Shown in pieces: positions 1-8,327 of a stretch of DNA of 64,000 bases. Made by a program: the position numbers and the translations under genes. Under the pieces are notes generated by a model, which had not been told where the DNA came from, did not search any database, and saw nothing but the letters and a program-made list of their open reading frames with translations. The stretch is from 66-474 sp044464225 (GTDB lineage Bacteria > Pseudomonadota > Gammaproteobacteria > Xanthomonadales > Rhodanobacteraceae). The DNA lies in assembly GCA_044464225.1 (NCBI GenBank), contig JBIQLN010000002.1, forward strand, positions 248,001-312,000, given 5' to 3'. Numbering within the stretch: position 1 is the stretch's first letter; the number at the start of each line of letters is the position of its first letter.

Positions 1-104
1 AAGATGCGCCGTTCGTGGCGCTGATGCGCAGTGCCGAAGTCCACAGCTATGCGCAACTCCAGCAGCTCGGCCTCTGGATGACCCGGAAGGTCGAGCAACG
101 CTGA
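1..104 (+). CDS. 3' end of a gene cut by the left edge
   Basis: Reading from base 3, the frame is open from the window edge to a TGA at 102–104 and gives about 33 C-terminal residues ending in LWMTRKVEQR. The piece is too short to place in a family and no motif is recognisable. It is on the same strand as the next gene, with 55 bases between them. Confidence 0.5.
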   Translation, partial: DAPFVALMRSAEVHSYAQLQQLGLWMTRKVEQR

Positions 105-159
105 AGACGCGCGCGCCGTCACGCGGCGTACGCCGGCAAAGTGCTACGCTGATCCGGTC

Positions 160-951
160 ATGAATTCCGAGCTTGCCGCCACGCCGGCCGACAACACCTT
201 GCGCATCTTGAGTTGCAACATCCTCGCCGGCGCGAGCGTGAAGCGTTACCACGAGTACTTCACGCGCAGCTGGGGTGCGGTGCTGCCGGGCAAATACAAG
301 CTCGGCAATCTCGACAACCTTGCCCGTTCGATTGCCGAGTTCGACGTGATCGGCCTGCAGGAGGCCGACGCCGGCAGCATCCGTTCCGGTTTCCTCAACC
401 AGACCCGCTACCTCGCGGAAACATCCGGCCTGCCGTACTGGAGCCATCAGCCCAACCGCAAACTCTCCAATGTCTCGCACACGGCCAATGGCCTGATCAG
501 CCGCACGCAGCCGTTGGAAGTGCTGGACTACCCCCTCCCGGGCCGGCTGCGCGGACGCGGGGTGTTGCTGGCGCGATACGGCGCGGGACGTGAAGCCCTG
601 ACGGTTGCGGTGGCGCACCTGTCGCTGGGCGTGCAATCGCGCCAGCGCCAGATCGACTTCATCGCCGACCTGTTGCACGACCGGCCCAACGCGGTGCTGA
701 TGGGCGACTTCAACTGCCCGCCCGACTGCCCGGAATTGCGGAGCCTGTTCGCGCACACCGCGCTGGCGCCGCCGGCGAACCCGCAGCCGACGTTTCCGAG
801 TTGGCGGCCGCAGCGCGCGATCGACCATATCCTGGTGACTTCGCACATCGAGGTCGAACGGATGTGGACGTTGCCCGCCGCCTTTTCCGACCACCTGCCG
901 CTGGCCGCGGAGATCCGCGTGCCCGTGACCGCGTTGCAGGCGGCGGCCTGA
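160..951 (+). CDS. Endonuclease/exonuclease/phosphatase (EEP) family protein
   Basis: This 263-residue protein has the EEP hydrolase fold, which cleaves phosphodiester or phosphomonoester bonds using a divalent metal. Visible motifs in order are an N-terminal RILSCNIL strand with the Asn, FDVIGLQEAD with the metal-binding Glu, AHLSL, a MGDFNCPP motif with the catalytic Asp and Asn, and a C-terminal FSDHLPL with the Asp-His pair. There is no signal peptide, so it is probably cytoplasmic. The substrate cannot be told from sequence: the family includes AP endonucleases, sphingomyelinases and inositol phosphatases. The ATG at 160 sits about 10 bases after a TACGCT that could be a -10 element, and no strong ribosome-binding site is visible. 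Confidence 0.85.
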   Translation: MNSELAATPADNTLRILSCNILAGASVKRYHEYFTRSWGAVLPGKYKLGNLDNLARSIAEFDVIGLQEADAGSIRSGFLNQTRYLAETSGLPYWSHQPNRKLSNVSHTANGLISRTQPLEVLDYPLPGRLRGRGVLLARYGAGREALTVAVAHLSLGVQSRQRQIDFIADLLHDRPNAVLMGDFNCPPDCPELRSLFAHTALAPPANPQPTFPSWRPQRAIDHILVTSHIEVERMWTLPAAFSDHLPLAAEIRVPVTALQAAA

Positions 952-1001
952 GCAGGTCGCCCGCAACGAGCGCTCGTCGCCATGACGCCTGATGCGCCGT
1001 G

Positions 1002-1020
1002 GCCCCGGGTTCCCGGGGGC
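1002..1020. other. GC-rich palindrome after the EEP gene
   Basis: GCCCCGGGTTCCCGGGGGC is a near-perfect inverted repeat between the EEP gene and slt. It could fold as a hairpin, but no T tract follows, so it is only a weak candidate for a terminator. Confidence 0.3.
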
Positions 1021-1089
1021 GACATTGCCCCACCGCGACGCAACGCGCGCGTGAAACATTCATCCAACGAACCATCGGGGCGATTCGTC

Positions 1090-1095
1090 TAGAAT
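1090..1095 (+). promoter_or_regulatory. Candidate -10 element of slt (possible leaderless start)
   Basis: TAGAAT matches the TATAAT consensus at five of six bases and ends seven bases before the slt ATG at 1103. At this spacing transcription would begin at or next to the start codon. No ribosome-binding site is visible upstream, which agrees with a leaderless message. No convincing -35 is seen. Confidence 0.4.
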
Positions 1096-1102
1096 CGTTC
1101 CG

Positions 1103-3172
1103 ATGCAAATGGCCTTGTTGAAGCACGCGCCGCAGTGCGCATGGAAGCGTCGGTTCGCGGTGATGGCGTTTTCGATGATCGCCGCCGCCGCGATGGCGCA
1201 AACCCCGGCGTCGGCGCCCACGCTGCAGCAGCAACGCGATGCATTCCGCGCCGCCTACGCCGCCGCGCAGCGCGGGCAGGATTGGCGCACGCTCGCGAAG
1301 GGGCTTCAGGATTACCCGCTGTATCCGTATCTCGAAGCCGCGGCGTTGCAGCACGACATCAAGACGGCCACGCCGGCCGCGATCGACGATTACCTCAAGC
1401 GCTACCCCGGAATGATCCCGGCCGACGACCTGCGCAATGCAGAACTGCGCTGGGCGGCGCAGCAGAAGGACTGGGCGACGTTCCGGCACTTCTACAGGCC
1501 GGACTTGAGCGACACCTTCACCTGCGACGCGCTGCAGGCGAACCTCGCCGATGGCAGGCAACTCGATTTCGATCGCGACCTTGCGCAGCTTTGGCAGCAG
1601 ACGCACCTGCCTTCCGCGTGCGCGCCGGTGCTGCAGGCCGCCGCCGCCCAGGGATTGCTGACATCGGCGCGGGTATGGGACCGGATCGAGCGCGCGGCCG
1701 ATGCGGGCAACGCTTCGACCATCGACCAGTCCGCGAGCTGGTTGCCGGACAACCAGGGCGTGGTCGCGATGCGCATCGCCGATGCGCTGCGTTCGCCTGC
1801 GGCGCTGCTCAAGAAGGCCTCGACATTCCCCGACACCCGGCACGATCGCGAAGCCGTCGCGCGCGCGCTGATGCGGCTGGCGCGGCGCGACAGCGCGCAG
1901 GCGCAGGCGTACTGGGACACCCTGTCGAAACGCTTCGCGTTCGATCGGGCACAGCGCAATCGCCTGCTGGGCACGCTGGCGCTGTACAACGCGGTGGATG
2001 CCGGCCCGGATGCGATCACGCGGCTTGCGCACTTGCCCGCCGCGGCGCAAACCGATGCGACCCGGGAATGGCGCGTGCGCGCGGCCGTGGCGCAGGGCGA
2101 CTGGAACGCCGCCGCGGCCGCGATCGAAGCGCTGACGCCGGAACAAATGCAGCGCGATGAATGGCGCTACTGGCGGGCGCGCGTCGCCCAGAAGCTCGGG
2201 CGTTCCGCCGCCGCGCTGGACGACTACACAGCGCTGGCGCAGCAGGCGACGTTCTACGGATTCCTCGCGGCGGACCGTGCCAACCTCGATTATTCGATCT
2301 GTCCCGAGACGGTCACGATGGACCCGGCCACCGACCGGCAGCTCGAGGCGATGCCCGGTCTTGCGCGCGCGTTCGAATTCTTCGCGCTGGACATGCTGCG
2401 GCCGGCGCGCCGCGAGTGGAATCGGGCGTTCCCGAACCTGACGCCAGGCCAGCAGAAGCAGGCCGCGGCGCTGGCCTCCCGCAAGGGCTGGTACGACCGC
2501 GCGGTATTCGCGTTCGGGAAATCGCGCGACCTGCAGTATTACGCGCTGCGATTCCCACTGGCCGACAAGGACCGCGTGATCAGCGCCGCACGACGCGCGG
2601 GCATCGACCCGGCCTGGGCCTTCGCGATCATCCGCGCCGAGACGGCGTGGCAACCCGACGCGCAATCGGGCGCCGACGCACGCGGCCTGATGCAGTTGCT
2701 GCCCGGCACCGCGAAACTGGTCGCCCGCCGCAGCGGCCTGCCCTACGACGGCGGCGAAAGCCTGTACGATCCGGCCATCAACATTCCACTGGGCACGCAG
2801 TACCTCGCCAACCTGGCGATGCGCTTCGACGGCAGCCCCTGGCTGGCTTCGGCCGCGTACAACGCGGGGCCGGGCAACGCGCAGCGCTGGGTGGACGCGC
2901 GCGGCAACCTCGACCCGGAGGTGTTCATCCTCACGATTCCGTTCAACGAAACGCGCGACTACGTGACCCGCGTGATGTCGTTCGCGACGATCTACGGGTG
3001 GCGGCTCGACGGCAACCCGGTGCCGGTCTCTTCGCGCCTGCCCGCGATCGGCACGCCGTATGATCCGTCCGCGGACCCGGTGCGCAAGCAAGTGGTATGC
3101 CGCGCACCCGAACCCGCGGCGCCGGCCACCGCGCCGGATTCCCCCGCTTCCGCTGGGAGTGCTTCGCCATGA
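1103..3172 (+). CDS. slt: Soluble lytic murein transglycosylase (Slt70-like)
   Basis: This 689-residue periplasmic enzyme cleaves the MurNAc-GlcNAc bond of peptidoglycan to give 1,6-anhydro ends. A signal peptide is visible (residues ~12–32, hydrophobic run ending in AAAMAQ). A long alpha-helical superhelical region follows, and the catalytic SLT domain lies near residues 500–640. It contains the catalytic Glu in AIIRAETAW, then ARGLMQLLPGTAK and ASAAYNAGPGNA, all family hallmarks. The C-terminal tail is Ala/Pro-rich. The length fits Slt70 (about 640 residues). The stop overlaps the next gene's ATG (ATGA), so the two are translationally coupled. Confidence 0.95.
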   Translation: MQMALLKHAPQCAWKRRFAVMAFSMIAAAAMAQTPASAPTLQQQRDAFRAAYAAAQRGQDWRTLAKGLQDYPLYPYLEAAALQHDIKTATPAAIDDYLKRYPGMIPADDLRNAELRWAAQQKDWATFRHFYRPDLSDTFTCDALQANLADGRQLDFDRDLAQLWQQTHLPSACAPVLQAAAAQGLLTSARVWDRIERAADAGNASTIDQSASWLPDNQGVVAMRIADALRSPAALLKKASTFPDTRHDREAVARALMRLARRDSAQAQAYWDTLSKRFAFDRAQRNRLLGTLALYNAVDAGPDAITRLAHLPAAAQTDATREWRVRAAVAQGDWNAAAAAIEALTPEQMQRDEWRYWRARVAQKLGRSAAALDDYTALAQQATFYGFLAADRANLDYSICPETVTMDPATDRQLEAMPGLARAFEFFALDMLRPARREWNRAFPNLTPGQQKQAAALASRKGWYDRAVFAFGKSRDLQYYALRFPLADKDRVISAARRAGIDPAWAFAIIRAETAWQPDAQSGADARGLMQLLPGTAKLVARRSGLPYDGGESLYDPAINIPLGTQYLANLAMRFDGSPWLASAAYNAGPGNAQRWVDARGNLDPEVFILTIPFNETRDYVTRVMSFATIYGWRLDGNPVPVSSRLPAIGTPYDPSADPVRKQVVCRAPEPAAPATAPDSPASAGSASP

Positions 3173-4104
3173 ATCGCAAACATTACGTGGTCCTCGGCGG
3201 CACCGGTTTCATCGGCCGCCACCTGCTTGCGGCACTGGCCGATACCGGATGCAAGGTCACGGTGCTCAGCCGCAACCGCGAGCAGCGGCGCGCGATCAGC
3301 GTGCTGCCGTACGTGCACACCGTCAGCACCGATGTCTACGACCGCGTGGCGCTGGAGAAGCAGTTGGCCGGCCACGACGCGGTCGTCAACCTGGTCGGCA
3401 TCCTCAACGAATCCGGCCGCGACACGTTCACGCACGCACACGTGGACCTCACCGCGACCTTGATCGCGGCCTGCCGGCAAGTGGGCATTCGCCGCATCCA
3501 CCAGATGAGTTCGCTGAATGCCGGCGAGCGCGCCTCGAAATACCTGAAAACGCGCGGCGAAGCCGAAGCCCAGGTGCGCAATTCCGGGATGGACTGGACG
3601 ATCTACCGGCCCAGCGTCGTGTACGGCAATCACGACAGCCTGATATTCCGCTTCCTCAAGCTGCTGCGGATGAGCCCGGTGCTGCCGCTGGCGCAGCCGC
3701 ACGCGAAGTTCGCGCCCGTCTACGTGGGCGACGTGGCACAGGCGATCAAGCGCTGTCTGACCGGCCGCGGATGCACCGGCAAGATCTTCGAACTCTACGG
3801 ACCCGACACGTTCGAGCTGGTGCAGATGGTACGGATGATCGCCGACGCGGCGGGCCTGCGACGCGCGGTGCTGCCGCTGCCGGCCGGGCTCGGCTGGATG
3901 CAGGCGATCGCGGCCGAACTGATTCCAGGAAAACCCTTTTCGCGCGACAACTTCAATTCGCTGAAACTGGACTCGGTCGGGAGCCGCGACGGGTTCGCCG
4001 AACTCGGCATCACGCCGCGCCGGTTCGAAGCGATGCTGCCGGTGGCGCTGGGTGCCTTGTCGCGCGAACGCCGCTTCGATCGCGCACGCCTGACGCAAGG
4101 CTGA
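3169..4104 (+). CDS. Complex I NDUFA9-like NAD(P)-binding protein
   Basis: This 311-residue protein is an atypical short-chain dehydrogenase. The N-terminus begins KHYVVLGGTGFIGRHL, a Rossmann GxxGxxG nucleotide-binding motif. The catalytic Tyr-x-x-x-Lys pair of active epimerases is not obvious, as is usual in the NDUFA9-like subfamily, whose members bind a nucleotide without a clear reaction. The ATG at 3169 is chosen because it overlaps the slt stop as ATGA and starts exactly at the Rossmann strand; an upstream in-frame ATG at 3097 would lie deep inside slt. It lies between slt and cca, four bases before cca, probably in one transcript. Confidence 0.85.
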   Translation: MNRKHYVVLGGTGFIGRHLLAALADTGCKVTVLSRNREQRRAISVLPYVHTVSTDVYDRVALEKQLAGHDAVVNLVGILNESGRDTFTHAHVDLTATLIAACRQVGIRRIHQMSSLNAGERASKYLKTRGEAEAQVRNSGMDWTIYRPSVVYGNHDSLIFRFLKLLRMSPVLPLAQPHAKFAPVYVGDVAQAIKRCLTGRGCTGKIFELYGPDTFELVQMVRMIADAAGLRRAVLPLPAGLGWMQAIAAELIPGKPFSRDNFNSLKLDSVGSRDGFAELGITPRRFEAMLPVALGALSRERRFDRARLTQG

Positions 4105-4108
4105 CACC

Positions 4109-5365
4109 ATGCCCGCGCGCCATCACCGCGTGTATCTGGTCGGCGGCGCGGTGCGCGACGAACTGCTCGGCCGCGCGCATTTCGACCGCGACTACGTGGT
4201 GGTCGGTGCGGCGCCCGAGGACATGCTGGCCGAAGGCTATCGACCGGTGGGCAAGGATTTTCCGGTGTTCCTGCACCCGGAGACGGGCGAGGAATACGCA
4301 CTGGCGCGCACCGAGCGCAAGACCGGTCCGGGCTACCACGGCTTCGCGTTCCATGCCGCGCCCGACGTGACGCTCGAGCAGGACCTCGCGCGCCGCGACC
4401 TCACCATCAACGCAATGGCGCGGGACGAATCCGGTGCACTGGTCGATCCGTATCGCGGCGCGGACGATCTTCGCGAAAAGACATTGCGCCACGTCTCGCC
4501 CGCGTTCGCGGAAGACCCGGTGCGCATCCTGCGCGTGGCCCGCTTCCTGGCGCGTTACGCGCCGCTCGGCTTCCGGATCGCCGATGAAACCATGGCGCTG
4601 ATGCGCGCGATGGTCGATGCCGGCGAGGCCGCGCACCTGGTGCCCGAGCGCGTGTGGGCGGAAACCCGCAAGGCGCTCACCGAACCCGAGCCCTCCGCGT
4701 TCGTGCGGAGCCTGCGCGAATGCGGTGCGCTGGTGGTGCTGTTTCCGGAAGTCGACGCACTGTACGGCGTGCCGCAGTCGCCGCAGCACCATCCGGAAGT
4801 CGATTGCGGCGTGCACCTGGAACTGGTGCTCGACCAGTGCGCGAAGCTCGCCCCGGGCAATGACCTGGCGGGTTTCTGTGCGCTCACCCACGACCTCGGC
4901 AAGGCACTGACGCCGGGCGACGTGCTGCCGCGCCACATCGCGCACGAGCATCGCGGCCTGAAACCGCTGGCCGCGTTGTGCGAACGACTGAAGGTGCCGG
5001 CCGAGCACGCGCAACTCGCCGCGCTCACCTGTCGCCATCACCTGGATTCGCACCGCGCACTGGAATTGAAACCCGCCACGGTGCTGGCGCTGCTGGAAGC
5101 GTTCGATGCGTTCCGGCGCCCCGAACGGCTCGAGCCGTTCCTGATCACCTGCACCGCCGACAAGCGGGGCCGCCTGCAGCACGAGCACGACCCTTATCCG
5201 CAGGCCGATTTCCTGCGCGCCGCGCGTGACGCCGCACGCGCGGTCACCGCGCAGCGCTTCATCGAACGGGGGCTCAGCGGCCCCGCGATCGGCGAGGCCA
5301 TCCGGCGCGCGCGCGTCGAGGCCATTGCGGCCATCGACCGCAGGCCGTTTCAGGCAGCCGGATAG
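4109..5365 (+). CDS. cca: Multifunctional CCA-adding tRNA nucleotidyltransferase
   Basis: This 418-residue enzyme adds or repairs the 3' CCA end of tRNAs, using CTP and ATP without a template. It is class II: YLVGGAVRDELLG and FDRDYVVVG carry the nucleotidyltransferase Gly pair and metal-binding Asp residues, followed by ALARTERK and DLARRDLTINAMA. A C-terminal HD domain (ALTHDLGK, HEHRGLKPL, CRHHL) matches the gammaproteobacterial form with phosphohydrolase activity. The length is typical (~410). It ends 16 bases inside the convergent M17 peptidase gene. Confidence 0.95.
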   Translation: MPARHHRVYLVGGAVRDELLGRAHFDRDYVVVGAAPEDMLAEGYRPVGKDFPVFLHPETGEEYALARTERKTGPGYHGFAFHAAPDVTLEQDLARRDLTINAMARDESGALVDPYRGADDLREKTLRHVSPAFAEDPVRILRVARFLARYAPLGFRIADETMALMRAMVDAGEAAHLVPERVWAETRKALTEPEPSAFVRSLRECGALVVLFPEVDALYGVPQSPQHHPEVDCGVHLELVLDQCAKLAPGNDLAGFCALTHDLGKALTPGDVLPRHIAHEHRGLKPLAALCERLKVPAEHAQLAALTCRHHLDSHRALELKPATVLALLEAFDAFRRPERLEPFLITCTADKRGRLQHEHDPYPQADFLRAARDAARAVTAQRFIERGLSGPAIGEAIRRARVEAIAAIDRRPFQAAG

Positions 5366-6723
5366 CGCTGCCGCAGGAACGCATGGAACGCGCGCAGCGA
5401 CTGCGCGTCTCCGCCGCGCGGCCGCCCGGGCCGGTCGGCATCGTTCCAGGCGTACACGTCGACATGCAGCCACGGCACCGTGGCCGGCACGAAGTGCTGC
5501 AGGTACAGCGCCGCGGTGATCGCGCCGGCATGCCGCGAGGTGCCGGTGTTGCAGGTATCGGCGAATGCCGACGCGAGCATCGTGCGATACGGCTGCCACA
5601 GCGGCAAACGCCACATCGGGTCGTATTGCGCACGTGCGGCATCGAGCAACGCGTCGGCGACATCGTCGCGGTTGGCGAAAACGGCCGGCAGGTCGGGACC
5701 CAGTGCCACGCGCGCGGCACCGGTCAAGGTCGCGAAATCGATCAGCAGGTCGGGCTCGTGTTCGACCGCCAGCGCCAGCGCGTCGCACAGTATCAGCCGG
5801 CCCTCGGCGTCGGTGTTGTCCACTTCCACCGTGACGCCGGCGCGGGTGCGGATGACGTCGCCGGGCCGCATCGCGTTGCCCGCCACCGCGTTGTCCACCG
5901 TCGGGATCACCAGCAACAGACGCACCGGCAGCCTGGACGCCATCACCAGATGCGCCAGCGACAGCGCGTGCGCGGCCCCGCCCATGTCCTTCTTCATCCA
6001 GCGCATGCCGTCGGTGGTCTTGATGTCCAGACCGCCGGTGTCGAAGCAAACGCCTTTGCCCACCAGCGCCAGCAGCGGATGCCGGGGGTTGCCCCAGGTC
6101 AATTCGATCACGCGCGGCGCGCGCGGGCTGGCACGGCCCACCGCATGCACCGTCGGAAAGCCGGCTTTCAGCAAGCCGTCGCCGCTCCATTCGCGGCATT
6201 TCGCGCCGAAACGATCGGCGACTTCGCGGACCGCCGCGCACACGTCGGCGGGACCGAGGTCCTGCGCGGGTGTGTTGATCAGGTCGCGCACGCGTGCGAC
6301 GGCTTCCACCGTCGGCGCCACCTCGTTCAGTACGACGCGTGGCAGCACCAGCCGTGCCGGTTCGGCGCGCGGCTCACGGTAAAGCGCGAAGCGATAGCTG
6401 CCGGAGGCCCAGCCGAGCGCGGCATCGCGTGCCGACAACGCATCGCCGTCGAGGCGGTAGTCGCCGGCCGGCAATTGGTACGGGAATACGCCGAGCGCGA
6501 GCGGCGGCGATGCGGGATCGAAGCCGCACATCACCCGTGCAGTCGCGCCTTGCGCGTCAGGCAACAGACAGAACGCGCCGGGCTGCCCGGCAAACCCGTT
6601 GGCTTCCGTCCAGCGCCGCTGCCGCGCGCCGAGCGTTTTCGCGTAATCCGTCCAGTCCGTGCGCGTGACCGGGGTCAGCGGCAGGGCACGGCGTCCGCGG
6701 CGCTCGGCGGCCAGGCCGTTCAC
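5350..6723 (-). CDS. M17 leucyl aminopeptidase family protein
   Basis: This 457-residue cytosolic metallopeptidase removes N-terminal residues from peptides using two metal ions. The M17 core is clear: VGKGVCFDTGGLDIK (metal-binding Asp and Lys), MKKDMGGAA, and the family signature NTDAEGRL. The N-terminal half is less conserved and shorter than in PepA, closer to PepB-type enzymes. It starts with ATG at 6723 and overlaps the 3' end of cca by 16 bases, tail to tail. Confidence 0.92.
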   Translation of the reverse strand: MNGLAAERRGRRALPLTPVTRTDWTDYAKTLGARQRRWTEANGFAGQPGAFCLLPDAQGATARVMCGFDPASPPLALGVFPYQLPAGDYRLDGDALSARDAALGWASGSYRFALYREPRAEPARLVLPRVVLNEVAPTVEAVARVRDLINTPAQDLGPADVCAAVREVADRFGAKCREWSGDGLLKAGFPTVHAVGRASPRAPRVIELTWGNPRHPLLALVGKGVCFDTGGLDIKTTDGMRWMKKDMGGAAHALSLAHLVMASRLPVRLLLVIPTVDNAVAGNAMRPGDVIRTRAGVTVEVDNTDAEGRLILCDALALAVEHEPDLLIDFATLTGAARVALGPDLPAVFANRDDVADALLDAARAQYDPMWRLPLWQPYRTMLASAFADTCNTGTSRHAGAITAALYLQHFVPATVPWLHVDVYAWNDADRPGRPRGGDAQSLRAFHAFLRQRYPAA

Positions 6724-6771
6724 GCACCGCGACCCTGCAGGCAGACGGTGCGCATCACGCGGAGAACCGGA

Positions 6772-8082
6772 TCAGCACGCGGTGGCACTCGCCGTGCAGC
6801 CGGCCGTGCCCGCACTCGCATGGGACGGCGCAAGCCTCAATGCCTGCCCGACCTTCAGCATGTCGCCGTGCAGGTCGTTCCACTTGCGCAGATCTTCGAC
6901 GCTTACCGAATGGGCACGCGCGATCTTGGAAAGCGTGTCGCCGCTGACGACCTCGTACGTGGACGATCTGGCAGTCGAATCCGTGGCGGCCTGGGGCGAG
7001 GGGTCGACACCTGCCGCCTCCGCCATCGCAATGCGTTCCTGGTTGGCGGCGGCGACCTGCTTGGCCGCGGCTTCCTGCAGCTTCATCGCATGCGCGAGGT
7101 CCGCGGACTGGCTGGACAGCCGCTCGAATTCAGCGCCCGGCGCGTATTCGGCGGGCAGGCCCTCGGCTACCATCTGCGCGCCGACCAGGTTGATGCGATC
7201 CTTCTCGGTCTTGGAATTCAGCACCACGGCCTGCGCGTACGGCAGCAGGTCGTGGCTGCGCAGGATGCCGGCCGCCTTGTCGCCGCCGAGGAACGCCAGG
7301 AATTTCTGGATGGTATCGGCCTTGGGGCTGTCGGCCTTGTAGGCGAGGTAAATGGTCAGCGGCAGCGGATACGTCGCATTTTCCAGCGTCGCCAGCGTCG
7401 GCATCACGCCTTCGATCGGGATCACCTTGATGCCCTTCTGGCGACGCGCGTGTACCAGCGTCGACAGCGCCAGGGCCTTGGTATCCAGCGAGACTTCCTG
7501 CTGCAGCGAATCGATGTTGATGAACAGGCGCGGCACCGCGACCGGGTTGTCGCCATTGCCGAACATCAGGCGGCGGAAACTGAACTGCACGCCGTCCAGT
7601 GGCGAGGCCACGCCGTCGAGATCGATCTTTTCGTCGCGGCCGCCGACCGCGGACCAGTTGGTGATCTTGCCGTAGTAGATGTCGTGCAGCTGTTTCAGGG
7701 AGAGGTTGTTCACCGGGTTCGACGCGTTGGTGATCATCACCAGCGCATCCCACGCCACCGGCGTGAACGTGAGCCCCGCTTCCTGCACGCGCTTGAAATA
7801 ACCCGGCCTTGCGCTGGCGGCGATGTCGACGGTGCCCGCCAGCGCCTGGTCGATGCCGTCGACGGTATTGAAGGGCTGCACCTCGAGGTGGCCATCACCG
7901 GTCTCGGCGAACGCATTCGCCACCGCGGTGACCAGCCCTTCGGTACTCACCTGGTCACCGCGCACGACCAGGGCGGGTCCCGATTGTTGGTGGCTGCTGC
8001 GTTTGGCGGGCGCCGCGGTGGCGGCAAGCGCGAACACCAGCGAGAACGAAGCAGCGAGCAGGCTCGATGAACGTACGGACAT
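6772..8082 (-). CDS. Secreted phosphate-binding-like (PstS family) protein with C-terminal LysM domain
   Basis: This 436-residue protein starts at the ATG at 8082, followed by a clear signal peptide (LLAASFSLVFALAATAAPA). A TTG seven codons upstream is also in frame, but the ATG places the signal correctly. Residues ~35–290 look like a PstS/PBP-like substrate-binding protein (LKQLHDIYYGKITNWSAVGG is typical). After a helical linker, residues ~375–420 form a LysM peptidoglycan-binding motif (YEVVSGDTLSKIARAHSVS…DLRKWNDL). It is not next to pst transporter genes. A periplasmic sensor or scavenger held to the cell wall is a reasonable inference; the ligand is unknown. DegQ lies upstream on the same strand. 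Confidence 0.85.
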   Translation of the reverse strand: MSVRSSSLLAASFSLVFALAATAAPAKRSSHQQSGPALVVRGDQVSTEGLVTAVANAFAETGDGHLEVQPFNTVDGIDQALAGTVDIAASARPGYFKRVQEAGLTFTPVAWDALVMITNASNPVNNLSLKQLHDIYYGKITNWSAVGGRDEKIDLDGVASPLDGVQFSFRRLMFGNGDNPVAVPRLFINIDSLQQEVSLDTKALALSTLVHARRQKGIKVIPIEGVMPTLATLENATYPLPLTIYLAYKADSPKADTIQKFLAFLGGDKAAGILRSHDLLPYAQAVVLNSKTEKDRINLVGAQMVAEGLPAEYAPGAEFERLSSQSADLAHAMKLQEAAAKQVAAANQERIAMAEAAGVDPSPQAATDSTARSSTYEVVSGDTLSKIARAHSVSVEDLRKWNDLHGDMLKVGQALRLAPSHASAGTAGCTASATAC

Positions 8083-8327
8083 GAACGAAATACCATCTGG
8101 CAATGCGAGGGAAGTGCCGCACGATTATGGCGGAATCGCTCGCGCTTGCGACAACGCCGTTCAGCTTCCCCCGCGGCATTTGACGATGCCGCTCACATTC
8201 CCGTGAAGCGGTGGCATGAAGCCGGCAGGGCATGGCAAGGCGGACACGCATCCGTACCGCGCGCGCCCCGGCCCGCCACCGCGCGTTCACCGGCGAGACG
8301 CCGCCGGCATCCGGCGAAGGCTCCCAC

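Noticed and set aside
710..3091. 793-codon minus-strand frame opposite slt, and similar long frames opposite the M17/PstS-like genes, mrpA, ppkA and tssM
   Set aside because: All are mirror frames of well-identified genes, with low-complexity Arg/Gln/His-rich translations and no recognisable domains.
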